A stretch of 64,000 bases of DNA from Thermoplasmata archaeon (GTDB lineage Archaea; Thermoplasmatota; E2; DHVEG-1), in NCBI GenBank assembly GCA_020054475.1, contig JAHWGJ010000001.1:58434-122433 (forward strand). The letters run 5' to 3'. The stretch's first letter is position 1. Each line of letters starts with the position of its first letter. Of the stretch, positions 27,064-38,081 are shown piece after piece. The notes under the pieces were generated by a model. It was not told the DNA's origin and did no database searches. It saw only the letters and a program-made list of their open reading frames with translations. The position numbers and the translations under genes were made by a program.

Positions 27064-27735
27064 TTGCAGGAGAGAGATACGTATTTTTTACAGATCCGAT
27101 ACAAGATGAAAACTGCTGATCTAATTTTTCCTGCCATTCTAAATGATCTTCCATTATATCCTGATCAAAAAGAAAACATATTCAACGAGGAATTACTGAT
27201 TAATATTGAAAATAATCTAATGGAAATTTCACCAAAATACAAAAAATATGAAATAATAATTAAAGTACTTAAAACAAAAAATATGATGTCCGATGGAACA
27301 ATGGAAATAATAATGGATGGAGAAGCAAATGAAGCGATTGGATATTTAAAACCACCGGATCACTGGAATTGTAGGATGCAAAAGGTTAATGAAATCGCTG
27401 AAAAATTAGATCCTAAGATATATGGTATTGAAGCATTATTTCTAATAGATAGTACAAAAACAGGGGAAGCAGGGCCAGGGAGTGATATTGATTTAATAGT
27501 ACACTTCAAAGGAACCGAAGAACAAAAGGAAAAACTACTGAACTGGTTTGAAGAACAGGGTAAAAAAATTGACAACGAGAACAAAAAAAGAACAGGTATT
27601 GAAACTGGTAATCTATTAGATGTTCATATTATAACAGATACGGATATAAGTAAAAAAACCAGCTGGGCAACACATATTATTAATCCTTATTCAAGAGTGG
27701 AAAAAATTCCTTTAAAAAATGAAGAAAACAGTTAA
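27064..27735 (+). pseudogene. C-terminal fragment of a PEPS/nucleotidyltransferase gene (possibly an expressed stand-alone remnant)
   Basis: LYPDQKENIFNEELL...GEANEAIGYLKPPDHWNCRMQKVNEIAEKLDPKIYGIEALFLIDSTKTGEAGPGSDIDLIVHFKGTEEQKEKLLNW aligns to the C-terminal end of 20224-23364; hallmark GS changed to DS. Confidence 0.75.
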
Positions 27736-28571
27736 ATAATCTTTCTATAAGCTTTGTCCAAATTCTCCGTATCAAAATATATAATAGCTAATTTATCTGC
27801 TTCATCATGAGCAGCTGAAAAAGAAAAAGCATCTCCATATTTCTCTTTCCATGAACCTGTCAAACGTGAAGACTCATGAACATGACCATGTAATGTTAAA
27901 AAAGGATTCATTTTTTTAATAAAACGTTTAATTGCAATACTGCCAATATTAACATCTAATTGAACATGATCAACTTTTTTATTATCAAGATCTGCTCTAT
28001 CTAAATTTGATTTATAAGGTGGAGAATGGAATAGATAGATCGTTTTTTTCGGGTCTGATTTTTTTGATAATTTTTTTAAATCTTCTGAAATTGTTTTATA
28101 TCGTTCCTCTTTTAAATTTTCCTCTACAGTCCTTTTACCATCTTCTGGTGATAAAGATCCTGGATCCACATAACGAGAAACATCATATCTCTCCCAATCC
28201 TTCAAAATAAAAGGAGTTGGAGGGACATAGGAATAACCTACAACATGCAAATTAAAAAAACTCACTACTTTGCTATTAACATAATTTAATAAACTATCTT
28301 TTTCTGCTCGAATTAACAAATATTCATAGATTTTCGGATCATCATTACCTAATATCATAAAAATTTTTGATTTTAAACCTTTATCAATTATATATTTAAT
28401 TTTTTTAATATAATATTGTTTAAAGAATCTTTCAATATCTTCTGAAAAATAATTTGGAAAAATATCACCGCCAATAAATACTCCATCTGGCTTTTCTTTT
28501 TCAATAATTGTAAATAAATTATTGATTTTATTTTTATTACCATGAATATCAGAGACGAATAAACACTTCAT
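27732..28571 (-). CDS. Calcineurin-like metallophosphoesterase
   Basis: MKCLFVSDIHGNKNK, FIGGDIFP, LGNDDP, LFHSPPY, LTLHGHVHES. Confidence 0.93.
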   Translation of the reverse strand: MKCLFVSDIHGNKNKINNLFTIIEKEKPDGVFIGGDIFPNYFSEDIERFFKQYYIKKIKYIIDKGLKSKIFMILGNDDPKIYEYLLIRAEKDSLLNYVNSKVVSFFNLHVVGYSYVPPTPFILKDWERYDVSRYVDPGSLSPEDGKRTVEENLKEERYKTISEDLKKLSKKSDPKKTIYLFHSPPYKSNLDRADLDNKKVDHVQLDVNIGSIAIKRFIKKMNPFLTLHGHVHESSRLTGSWKEKYGDAFSFSAAHDEADKLAIIYFDTENLDKAYRKII

Positions 28572-28997
28572 TATTTAACTTAAAAATAATATGCTTTTAT
28601 ATACTATTTGTTGAAATAAATCAAAATAAATAGTTAATTTCAAAATAAAATTATTTTCAACCTTCTGACTGATATTCTAATTGGTTAAAAAATCAACAAA
28701 AAAATACATATTCAATAACAAGCTGTCTGCTAGATCTAAACTAAAAGTTAAGATCTTGGTAACTATTTTTTATATAATTTAATTTTCTTCCCTAATAAAT
28801 AGTTTAAAAGCGCTGGGGAGGGGAATTAATCTAAAAGTTATATTTAGGACTCTTTTTTGCAGAGCATTCAACACAAAAAACTTTGTTTTGAAGCCTCCTG
28901 AGAGACAAAAAAAAAGGTTTTGTAGATGGATTTTTATCAAATGTTTTCCAAGGTATTTTCCAGGTACTTTCAAAATAGGAAAAGAATCAATAGTTAA

Positions 28998-30536
28998 TTA
29001 AAAAACTCTCCTAAGCATAATACTATCAGATTTTATCATACCAGTTTGATTTACAACAAACACCGTTATTATATTTGCGTTTCCAAAACGAGAAAGATCT
29101 GCTCTATCAATCCAAGTCCATTCATAAGGTGGATCAGTTATTTCATACTTTTTTATATCGTCCAACCAAAATTCCATGCTGCATACAGTATCAGGATCGG
29201 GATGAAATACTTCAATAGTAATTTTTCCTATGCACCATGTTTCCCTATTAAAGGTTTTACATAATTTATGATCAGCTAAATAGAGAAGCCCTAATTCAGG
29301 CTTTACAATAACGGGGTCTTCAAATTTTTTACCATTAATAGCATATAAAGCACCTTCACCTTGATCTCCTCTATAACCTCCAATATAAATAGTACCATCA
29401 ACACCGATAGCAGGTGAAGATAATACCCGATAATCACTAACTTTTTCTCTCCATTTCTCTGATCCATCGGGGTTAATTGCAATGATATATCCTCGTCTCT
29501 TATCCTCACATGTTCCAACAAAAATATCCCCATCTGAAGATAATGCATAGGTTCTTGAATCAATATGATGACTTCCTGATTCATCAAGTTTAAAAATCCA
29601 TTTAATTGTACCATTCGGATAAAATGCATATAAATATTTGTAACCTATATATATCGTCCCATCAATACCTATAGATGGAGTTGACCAACCTGACCACTCT
29701 GTTGAACTCCTCCATTTCGTTGTACCATTTGAATATATAGCATATAGATACCCTGGATCACATGATAAATAGATTATCTCATCATCACCAATTGCAGGGC
29801 CAGATAAAAATGTGAAATTAGGGTCACCTATCTTTTTCTTCCAAATTAGAGTTCCATTTGGATAAAAAGAATATAATGATACATGTGAATTAAAATAGAT
29901 TGTCCCATCATCTGCAATTACAGGTGATTGTTGACAAAAGTAGTCTGCATCATAATGCCATTTTTCAGTGCCATCTGGATTTATAGCATAGAATTTTCCT
30001 TTTTCATTAAAAGTACTGTAATAGATTGTTCCATCATTACCAATAGTCGGAGAAGATTTAATTCTTGCAATTCCTTTAAAAGACCATTTTACAGTACCAT
30101 CAGGATTTATTGCATAAAGCATTCCATCATTAGTACAGACATAGATGGTTCCATCTTCTGCAATAGCTGGTGATGAATCACCTATTTCATAGTTTTTCCA
30201 ATGCCATTTTTCAGCTCCATTAGGATAAACTGCATATAAATAATTCCAACTTGTAAAATATATAGTATTATTATTATCGATAATTGGACTCGATGTAATT
30301 AAAAATTCAGCTTCAAATGTCCATTTTATCCCGCCATTGTTAGATTTGGTGGAATATTGACTCCTACCTGTATGACGGGCATCATGCCCAAACATAGGCC
30401 AAGGTGAATCCATCGGACCAATAACATTTTCATTTGACGGTTTTATCAACTCATTATCTAATCCTATAGCCATTGGATGCATTGATAAAAGTATGAAAAG
30501 AAGGATGATTCCAATGACATATGATTTATTTATCAT
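28998..30536 (-). CDS. Secreted PQQ-like beta-propeller protein with C-terminal Ig-like region
   Basis: Repeated (G)DGTIYxxxxxxxLYAINPDGTxKWxxxxxxxxxSSPxIxxDGTIY blades. Confidence 0.92.
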   Translation of the reverse strand: MINKSYVIGIILLFILLSMHPMAIGLDNELIKPSNENVIGPMDSPWPMFGHDARHTGRSQYSTKSNNGGIKWTFEAEFLITSSPIIDNNNTIYFTSWNYLYAVYPNGAEKWHWKNYEIGDSSPAIAEDGTIYVCTNDGMLYAINPDGTVKWSFKGIARIKSSPTIGNDGTIYYSTFNEKGKFYAINPDGTEKWHYDADYFCQQSPVIADDGTIYFNSHVSLYSFYPNGTLIWKKKIGDPNFTFLSGPAIGDDEIIYLSCDPGYLYAIYSNGTTKWRSSTEWSGWSTPSIGIDGTIYIGYKYLYAFYPNGTIKWIFKLDESGSHHIDSRTYALSSDGDIFVGTCEDKRRGYIIAINPDGSEKWREKVSDYRVLSSPAIGVDGTIYIGGYRGDQGEGALYAINGKKFEDPVIVKPELGLLYLADHKLCKTFNRETWCIGKITIEVFHPDPDTVCSMEFWLDDIKKYEITDPPYEWTWIDRADLSRFGNANIITVFVVNQTGMIKSDSIMLRRVF

Positions 30537-31468
30537 ATAACTACCTCGGGAATAGTTATATCATATGGTTCTTGTGCTGGATGCAAATCAAACATAATTA
30601 TGGGTATGGGATAAGGTATTGGATTAGCTGAAAAGAAAAAATAGAATACACGCCAACCTGTTATCAAAATTGGTTTTGGAGTTAGTCTTGATCTACCCCA
30701 ATAATTATCACTCCATAGCATATCATATTTAACGCTTAAATAGAAATTGTGAGCTATTATTGAATTAGAAATAAAATTATTCTTATTAAATAATATATTT
30801 TCAGTGTCAAAGAATACTGTTGCAAGTATATTTCTAGTAAATTGATTTAATGAAACTGTAGAATTTCTTGTTCTTTGAAAAAGAATTCCTATTATATTAT
30901 TTTTAATTAAGTTTTTAAGTATTAATATCCCTATTTCCTCTGTTACAATACCCATATCATTATTTTCAATGGTATTGTTAATAATTACATTATTCTGAAA
31001 TCTGCCATTAACCAATCCCATATAATTATTTGAAATTATATTATTATCAATTGAGTTGTTCTCTGAATAAATTGTTATTCCGCCATAGTTTAAAAATTCT
31101 TGAAAATTTCTAACTGTAAATCCACTAAACTTAATACCATCATATAATAAAAGTACTCCAACACGGCGGGGTTCATTTGGTTCTATGATGGTTGTCTCTT
31201 TATTTTCTCCAATTATATTAAGAGGTTTATCTATGCTTATATTTCCAGGATAATTCCCCCCATATACAAATATTGTATCTCCATCTATAGATGCATCTAT
31301 GCCGTCCTGAATATGCTTATAAGGATGCCCTTGTGTTCCATCATAAGGCGGATTGGCATCATCATCAACGTAGATGGTATTATTACCAGAAAATTCGATG
31401 CTTGTGGAGATTGGAATTAAATTAGATAATAGGATAAAAATGAATCCAAATACGATAGCTTTTTTCAT
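30533..31468 (-). CDS. Secreted right-handed beta-helix (NosD-like) protein
   Basis: YVDDDANPPYDGTQGHPYKHIQDGIDASIDGDTIFVYGGNYPGNISIDKPLNIIGENKETTII; N-rich coils. Confidence 0.9.
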   Translation of the reverse strand: MKKAIVFGFIFILLSNLIPISTSIEFSGNNTIYVDDDANPPYDGTQGHPYKHIQDGIDASIDGDTIFVYGGNYPGNISIDKPLNIIGENKETTIIEPNEPRRVGVLLLYDGIKFSGFTVRNFQEFLNYGGITIYSENNSIDNNIISNNYMGLVNGRFQNNVIINNTIENNDMGIVTEEIGILILKNLIKNNIIGILFQRTRNSTVSLNQFTRNILATVFFDTENILFNKNNFISNSIIAHNFYLSVKYDMLWSDNYWGRSRLTPKPILITGWRVFYFFFSANPIPYPIPIIMFDLHPAQEPYDITIPEVVI

Positions 31469-33414
31469 TATATATTCACCTCTGAATATGGAATATCATA
31501 TGGTTCTTTTGCTGGATGCCAATCAATTCTAAAATCTAATCTAAAATTATTTTTACCAATGATAGGATATGGAAATAGTCTTGCTCTATTCCAAAAATTA
31601 CAACCCCATATGTTATTTTCACAATCTTCAAAATAAGTTTGTATTCCATTAAGGATAAAATTATTTGACAGTATATTATTTAAGCATGATTCCTTTAGAT
31701 AGAGGCCATATTTTTTATTCCCCTTAATTTCATTATACTTCATTATATTACAATTTGAAAATTCTATAATAACACCATCTTCATTATAATTTACTACATT
31801 GTTACTTATAGTATTTGATGATGACCATATTATCATACCAATCTCGTTATCTGAAATAGTATTACGTGTTAAGGAATTATTTGATGAAAAACTATAGAGC
31901 ATCAATCCCACATATGTACTGTTCTTAATGATATTATCATAAATGGTATTATTCATTGATATAACATACAAGTGTATACCTTGACAAAAATTGTATATGG
32001 AATTACCTGAAATATTATTTTCATGTGAATAATCTAATTCAATACCACTACCATAAAATGTATTTTCATAACTATTATCATAATCAACAAGAGTATTATT
32101 GATAATTATATTGTCTTTAGATGCTTCTAAAAAAATGCCAAATTGGAAACTTGAAATATTGTTTTTTTCAATTGTGTTATTATTCGATTCTTGTAGAGAA
32201 ATTCCATCATATGAATAAATAAAATTGTTAAAAATATGTATTTTATCTGAAAAGACTAATTGGATGGCAGTATCTATATCGGATAAATGTTGATTTTGAA
32301 TACTAATATTTGAACAACATGCTAAAATTATCTGACCTGTATTTTCTACTGGAATGATTCCATTATTTTGGTTTTTATAATATCTAATTTGTTTATTATT
32401 TACAGCATTATTCTGAATGGTGTGTGTATCCCATTCATGTGGTTTGTTGCCCCCTATCGTTATACCATTGGATGTAAAATTGTTATCAATTATTGTAGTG
32501 TTATAGCTATAAGATAATCTTATACCACAGATATTATTATTTTTTATAGAATTATCTGATGAACTACTTATTATGATACCTAAACCACCATTACTTGCTA
32601 CATCGTTATAACAAAAACTATTATTTGAGGAATAAGTAACAAACATACTTGCACCTTTATTATCTGTTACTTGGTTATTGGTAACTGTACAATTTGATGA
32701 CTTTCTTATGTATATTCCAATACCTTGATTATTTGATATGTTATTAGCATTAATTGTATTTTGAGATGTAATTGGATTAAATTCATGGGGCGTTGAATCA
32801 AAAAATATACCAATATGTTCATTGTTTTCAATATTGTTTTTAGTGATTAAATTATTTGTTGAATCTTCAAATTCTATTGCATTATCATGGTTATTCGTCA
32901 AATAATTATCATAAATTTCATTAAATGAAGAAGATTTTAGAAATATTCCAATATTATTTTCAGTAATGATATTTCCATAGATCTTATTATATTTTGAATG
33001 AAGTTTAATTCCAGAATCATATGATGAATAATCTTGATCTCCACTGTTTTTTATTATAAAATTTGTTATAGTAACTGAATCTGCTATTACTTTAACAACA
33101 ACGCCTTTTTTTCCACCATTAATTACTGTGTTGTTTTTATATTCGCCAATTAATTTTATTGCTTTGTTTATATTCAGATTCTCCCGATACAATCCTTCTT
33201 TTGTAAATATTGTATCACCATCAATACTTGCATCAATTCCATCCTGTATATTGCGATAAGGATGTTTTAATGATCCATCCCATGGCCCCCAAATATTATC
33301 ATCATCAACATATATGGTTTTGATTGAAGAAGTATTATAACTGTAAGTAATAGGCATTATACTTGGAATTGATAGTATTATAAGTATAATCCAGATGATG
33401 GATTTTTTATTCAT
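31468..33414 (-). CDS. Secreted right-handed beta-helix (NosD-like) protein
   Basis: Multiple NNxIxxNxxGIxLxxSSxNxI repeats; same N- and C-terminal motifs as the adjacent gene. Confidence 0.92.
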   Translation of the reverse strand: MNKKSIIWIILIILSIPSIMPITYSYNTSSIKTIYVDDDNIWGPWDGSLKHPYRNIQDGIDASIDGDTIFTKEGLYRENLNINKAIKLIGEYKNNTVINGGKKGVVVKVIADSVTITNFIIKNSGDQDYSSYDSGIKLHSKYNKIYGNIITENNIGIFLKSSSFNEIYDNYLTNNHDNAIEFEDSTNNLITKNNIENNEHIGIFFDSTPHEFNPITSQNTINANNISNNQGIGIYIRKSSNCTVTNNQVTDNKGASMFVTYSSNNSFCYNDVASNGGLGIIISSSSDNSIKNNNICGIRLSYSYNTTIIDNNFTSNGITIGGNKPHEWDTHTIQNNAVNNKQIRYYKNQNNGIIPVENTGQIILACCSNISIQNQHLSDIDTAIQLVFSDKIHIFNNFIYSYDGISLQESNNNTIEKNNISSFQFGIFLEASKDNIIINNTLVDYDNSYENTFYGSGIELDYSHENNISGNSIYNFCQGIHLYVISMNNTIYDNIIKNSTYVGLMLYSFSSNNSLTRNTISDNEIGMIIWSSSNTISNNVVNYNEDGVIIEFSNCNIMKYNEIKGNKKYGLYLKESCLNNILSNNFILNGIQTYFEDCENNIWGCNFWNRARLFPYPIIGKNNFRLDFRIDWHPAKEPYDIPYSEVNI

Positions 33415-33537
33415 TTATACCCTCCAATATAATATTAGATGTTCTGATATAAAATCATTTGTAGCATTATTAACTTCTGATTATGATGTTAAAATTATTT
33501 TGCAAGATTTTAAATTATATTAATTATTTTCAATAGT

Positions 33538-34200
33538 ATGGTTAATTACATTTTTAAAGATAAATATGACGAGATTGTTAAAATTGGAAAGATAATATGC
33601 CTTGCTCGAACTTATAAAAAACATGCTGAGGAAATGAATTCGCATATAACAAAGGATCCTTTATTATTCTTAAAACCTTCTAGTTCAGTAATTTTTAATA
33701 ATAATTCGATTATAATTCCTTCAATATCAAAATGTTTACATCATGAGGTTGAGTTAGGCATCGTTATTGGAAAAAAATGTAGGGAAATTAACCAAAAAGA
33801 TGCTCAAGATTTTATTTTAGGATATCTTCTAGCTTTAGATATAACTGCAAGAGATATTCAGTTAGAAGCAAAAAAAAATGGATGGCCTTGGACAATAGCA
33901 AAAGGATTTGATACATTTGCTCCAATAAGTAAAATAATTTTAAAAAATAAAATAAATAATCCAAATAATCTCGATTTATCGTTAAAAATTAATGGGGAAA
34001 CGAAGCAAAAATCAAATACAAAAAACATGATTTACTCAGTTGAAAAAATTATTGAATTTATTTCTAAAATAATGACGTTAGAAAAGGGCGATCTAATCAT
34101 GACTGGCACCCCTGAAGGGGTTGGAGAAATATCTGAAGGGGATATTATTGAAGCAAAACTAGGTAATCTGAGTTCTTTGAAAATATATGTTAAAAAATAA
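33538..34200 (+). CDS. Fumarylacetoacetate hydrolase family protein
   Basis: ICLARTYKKHAEEMN, HHEVELGIVIGKKCREI, DITARDIQLEAKKNGWPWTIAKGFDTFAPIS, GDLIMTGTPEGVG. Confidence 0.93.
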   Translation: MVNYIFKDKYDEIVKIGKIICLARTYKKHAEEMNSHITKDPLLFLKPSSSVIFNNNSIIIPSISKCLHHEVELGIVIGKKCREINQKDAQDFILGYLLALDITARDIQLEAKKNGWPWTIAKGFDTFAPISKIILKNKINNPNNLDLSLKINGETKQKSNTKNMIYSVEKIIEFISKIMTLEKGDLIMTGTPEGVGEISEGDIIEAKLGNLSSLKIYVKK

Positions 34201-34291
34201 AAAAAAAATCTTTATTACCAAATTTTAGAAAAAGTTTTAAATTCTAATCTTATTGCCAGAATCACAATATTATTCTGAGGAGGCATAATTC

Positions 34292-35470
34292 ATGAAGGAA
34301 GTTGTAATAGTATCAGGAGTTAGAACAGCACAAGGGAAATTTTCCGGTGCATTAAAAGAATTTTCTGCTCCTCAACTAGGTGGAATTGCAATTAAAGAAG
34401 CTGTGAAAAACGCAGGATTAAAACCATCGGACATTGAAGAAGTTATAATGGGAAATGTTGTCCAAGCAGGACTTGGACAAAATGTAGCTAGACAAGCAGC
34501 AATAAATGCAGGCATTCCCTATGAAGCTGGTGCACTTCATGTTGATAAAGTATGTGGATCATCATTAAAAGCTGTAGTTTTAGCTGCTCAAGCAATTAAA
34601 AGTAATGATTCAGATTGTATCGTTGCAGGTGGAATGGAAAGTATGACTAATTGCCCATATATTTTAGAAAAAGCTAGATTTGGATATAGAATGTTTGATG
34701 GTAAAATCATTGATACAATGGTACATGATGGATTATGGGATGTTTATAATAATTTTCATATGGGAAATACTGGAGAAATTATTGCAGAGAGATATAATAT
34801 ATCAAGAGAGGATTGTGATATATTCGCAGAAAAAAGTCATAAAAAGGCTGCAAAAGCAACAAATAATGGAAGTTTTAAAAATGAAATAACACCAGTAGAA
34901 ATAAAAAAGAAGAAATCAGAAACTTTTATTTTTAATAAAGATGAAGGAATAAGAGGGGATAATACTGTTGAAAAATTATCGAAACTAAAACCATTTTTCA
35001 AAGAAAATGGAGTAGTTACTGCCGGAAATGCTTCTCAAATAACTGATGGATCATCTGCCGTAGTTGTAATGAGTAAAGAAAAAGCAGAAAAAAAAGGTTT
35101 AAAACCAATTGTAACTATAAAAGGTTACAATACATGCGGGGTAAAACCAGAATATGTTATGGAAGCTCCTATTCCGGGTGTAAAAAAACTCTTGAATAAA
35201 ATGGATCTAACAATTGATGACATTGACTTGGTTGAACATAACGAAGCTTTCTCATCAGCCTCAATTGCTTTGATGAATACAATTGGAATTCCTGAAAAAA
35301 TTTTTAACATTCATGGTGGCGCAGTAGCAATCGGTCATCCAGTTGGAAGCAGTGGTTCAAGAATATTAGTAACTCTAATGCATGCAATGAAAAAATATAA
35401 TAAAGTCAGAGGTTTGGCTACAATATGTCTCGGCGGGGGAAATGCTGTTTCAATGATAATTGAGAGATAA
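34292..35470 (+). CDS. Acetyl-CoA acetyltransferase (thiolase)
   Basis: VDKVCGSSLKAVVLA, GGMESMTNCPY, HNEAFSSASIALM, HGGAVAIGHPVGSSGSRILVTL, CLGGGNAVSM. Confidence 0.96.
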   Translation: MKEVVIVSGVRTAQGKFSGALKEFSAPQLGGIAIKEAVKNAGLKPSDIEEVIMGNVVQAGLGQNVARQAAINAGIPYEAGALHVDKVCGSSLKAVVLAAQAIKSNDSDCIVAGGMESMTNCPYILEKARFGYRMFDGKIIDTMVHDGLWDVYNNFHMGNTGEIIAERYNISREDCDIFAEKSHKKAAKATNNGSFKNEITPVEIKKKKSETFIFNKDEGIRGDNTVEKLSKLKPFFKENGVVTAGNASQITDGSSAVVVMSKEKAEKKGLKPIVTIKGYNTCGVKPEYVMEAPIPGVKKLLNKMDLTIDDIDLVEHNEAFSSASIALMNTIGIPEKIFNIHGGAVAIGHPVGSSGSRILVTLMHAMKKYNKVRGLATICLGGGNAVSMIIER

Positions 35471-35485
35471 AAAAGGAGGTATAAT

Positions 35486-36340
35486 ATGACTATTAAAAAA
35501 ATTGGTGTAATTGGTGCTGGTCAAATGGGTCATGGGATAGCCCTTGTAGCAGCCAAAGCAGGATATGAAGTTATTTTAAGGGATATTGATGAAGAATTTG
35601 TAAAAAAAGGTTTAACAAAAATTGAAGGTTTTCTAGATAAAAGTATTGAAAAAGGAAAAATGAAACCTGAAGAAAAAAATGGAATATTATCTAAATTAAG
35701 AGGTACAACAAAACTAAATGAATTAAAGGATATGGATTTAATAATAGAGGCGATTTTTGAGAATATTAAGATTAAAAAAGAATTATTCAAAGATCTTGAT
35801 AAAATATGTAAAAAAGATACGTTTTTTGCTTCAAATACATCCACAATTCCAATTACTGATCTTGCATCTGTTACAAATAGACCCGATAAATTCATTGGAA
35901 TGCATTTTATGAATCCCGTACCTTTGATGAAGCTTGTTGAAGTAATAAAAGGTTTAAGAACTTCAAATGAAACAGCTAATTTAATTAAAGAAATATCGGA
36001 AAAAATGGGAAAAATACCTGTGGAAGTAAATGATGGCCCTGGTTTTGTATCTAATCGTGTTTTAATACCAATGATAAATGAAGCAGTTTATTGTCTGATG
36101 GATGGAACAGGAACGGCCGAGAATATTGATAGTGTGATGAAACTTGGAATGAATCATCCTATGGGGCCTTTAGCGTTAGCTGATCTAATAGGTTTAGATG
36201 TTTGTTTAGATATAATGAATGTATTATATGAGGGTTTTAATGATTCAAAATATCGTCCTTGTCCACTGCTAAAAAAAATGGTTCAAGGAGGTTATTTGGG
36301 GAGAAAAGCTGGAAAAGGATTTTATTCCTACTCTAAATAG
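35486..36340 (+). CDS. 3-hydroxyacyl-CoA (3-hydroxybutyryl-CoA) dehydrogenase
   Basis: [61 protein letters not shown]. Confidence 0.96.
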   Translation: MTIKKIGVIGAGQMGHGIALVAAKAGYEVILRDIDEEFVKKGLTKIEGFLDKSIEKGKMKPEEKNGILSKLRGTTKLNELKDMDLIIEAIFENIKIKKELFKDLDKICKKDTFFASNTSTIPITDLASVTNRPDKFIGMHFMNPVPLMKLVEVIKGLRTSNETANLIKEISEKMGKIPVEVNDGPGFVSNRVLIPMINEAVYCLMDGTGTAENIDSVMKLGMNHPMGPLALADLIGLDVCLDIMNVLYEGFNDSKYRPCPLLKKMVQGGYLGRKAGKGFYSYSK

Positions 36341-36351
36341 GTGATTATATA

Positions 36352-37131
36352 ATGAATTATAAAAATATTATAATTGAAAGAAAAAATGGAATTGGAACAA
36401 TTACAATTAATAGACCAGGAGTATTAAACGCTTTAAATATTGAAACTATTCAGGAACTATCCAAAGGAATTGAAGAGCTTGAAAATGATAAAACAATCAA
36501 AGTTGTGGTAATTACAGGTAAAGGAAAAGCTTTCATAGCTGGAGCAGATATAAATCAAATGAAAAATATGACTCCTCTTCAATCAAAAGAATTTGCTGAG
36601 ATTGGACATAATATGTTATTTAAAATTGAAAATTCTCCTCTAATATTTATTGCAGCTATTAACGGTTATGCATTAGGCGGAGGTTGCGAAACTTTAATGG
36701 CTTGTGACATTTGTATTGCATCAAAAAACGCGATAATTGGTCAACCAGAAATTAACCTTGGCATTCATCCAGGATTTGGTGGAACTCAAAGACTCCCTAG
36801 ACTAGTTGGAAAAATGATTGCAAAAGAACTCTTACTCACAGGTAAAAATATTAATGCAGAAGAAGCAAAAAGGATTGGCTTAATAAATGATGTTGTTGAT
36901 GATGAAAAATTAATGGAAATCACATATAAAATCGCAGGTATTATATCAAATAAATCTCCAATTCAGACACAATTTATTAAATCACTTGTAAACAAAGGAT
37001 TAAATACAGATATTAATACAGCGTGTGCTTTAGAAATATCTCATTTTTCGGCAAGTTTCTCAACAATAGATCAAAAAGAAGGAATGTCTGCGTTTTTAGA
37101 AAAGAAAAAACCAGTTTTTAAGGGGAAATAA
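36352..37131 (+). CDS. Enoyl-CoA hydratase/isomerase family protein
   Basis: GIGTITINRPGVLNALN, FIAGADINQM, INGYALGGGCETLMACDICIAS, GIHPGFGGTQRLPRLVG. Confidence 0.95.
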   Translation: MNYKNIIIERKNGIGTITINRPGVLNALNIETIQELSKGIEELENDKTIKVVVITGKGKAFIAGADINQMKNMTPLQSKEFAEIGHNMLFKIENSPLIFIAAINGYALGGGCETLMACDICIASKNAIIGQPEINLGIHPGFGGTQRLPRLVGKMIAKELLLTGKNINAEEAKRIGLINDVVDDEKLMEITYKIAGIISNKSPIQTQFIKSLVNKGLNTDINTACALEISHFSASFSTIDQKEGMSAFLEKKKPVFKGK

Positions 37132-37139
37132 AAAAAAAT

Positions 37140-38081
37140 TTATTTTAGAATTTTTCCTAAAATTTTATCAGCAGCAGAATATGGATCAATTTCTTTATTA
37201 TATATCTGATCTATTAATAATTCAATTCCATCCTTAAATTTTGATTCATCGAAAATGAAATTCATTAATCTTTTTCTAATTATTTCAACTAGTTCAGCTT
37301 CATATCGTTTTTTCCTTTTTATATCAAATTCTTTACTAATTTTTAAGTATTTTTTATGTTCTTCAATCCTATTAATTACTTCTGTAATGCCATTATTCTC
37401 CTTAGCTATTGTTTTTATTACAGGGGTTCTTCTTTCTTTATTTGAACATTCAAGATCAACTAAACTTTCAACTTCGGCTACAGTTTGATCAACCCCTGAT
37501 TTATCCGCCTTATTTATTATAAAAATATCTGCAATTTCCATAACGCCAGCTTTTATTGCCTGAATAGAATCACCAAGTCCTGGAACTAGGACTACTAATG
37601 TTGTATCAGCTATTTTAATTACATCAACTTCTGCTTGCCCTACTCCAACAGTTTCAATTAGGATGATGTCCTTTCCAGAAGCATCAAGTATTTCAACAAC
37701 ATCATAAACCGCACTTGTAAGTCCACCTAGCATTCCTCTAGTACCCATACTTCTTATAAAAACTCCCTTATCCATCGTGAGTTCCATCATTCTAACTCTA
37801 TCACCAAGTAATGCCCCTCCACTAAATGGACTTGTAGGATCTATTGCTATAATACCTACTTTTTTCCCTTTTTTTCTAAATTCTCTTGTTATTTCACAAA
37901 TAAGAGTACTTTTACCGCCACCCATAACTCCAGTTATTCCAACAACGTGAGCTTTACCTGTAGAAAAGTGGATTTCTTTCATTGCTTTTGATGCTTTAAC
38001 ATCACCATTTTCTGCATATGATATTAATCGTGCAATTGATCTTGGTTCACCTTTTAAAACATTAGCCGCAATTTCATTCAT
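37140..38081 (-). CDS. meaB: Methylmalonyl-CoA mutase-associated GTPase MeaB
   Basis: [65 protein letters not shown]. Confidence 0.94.
   Translation of the reverse strand: MNEIAANVLKGEPRSIARLISYAENGDVKASKAMKEIHFSTGKAHVVGITGVMGGGKSTLICEITREFRKKGKKVGIIAIDPTSPFSGGALLGDRVRMMELTMDKGVFIRSMGTRGMLGGLTSAVYDVVEILDASGKDIILIETVGVGQAEVDVIKIADTTLVVLVPGLGDSIQAIKAGVMEIADIFIINKADKSGVDQTVAEVESLVDLECSNKERRTPVIKTIAKENNGITEVINRIEEHKKYLKISKEFDIKRKKRYEAELVEIIRKRLMNFIFDESKFKDGIELLIDQIYNKEIDPYSAADKILGKILK

Noticed and set aside
28779-28973. 64-aa minus-strand ORF
   Set aside because: No recognisable motif, poor start context; likely random
29303-29629. Alternative-frame ORF in the PQQ propeller gene
   Set aside because: Out-of-frame repeat-driven artefact
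31468-33414. Dense short repeats initially resembling an array
   Set aside because: These are degenerate Asn-rich beta-helix codon repeats, not identical repeats with spacers; not CRISPR
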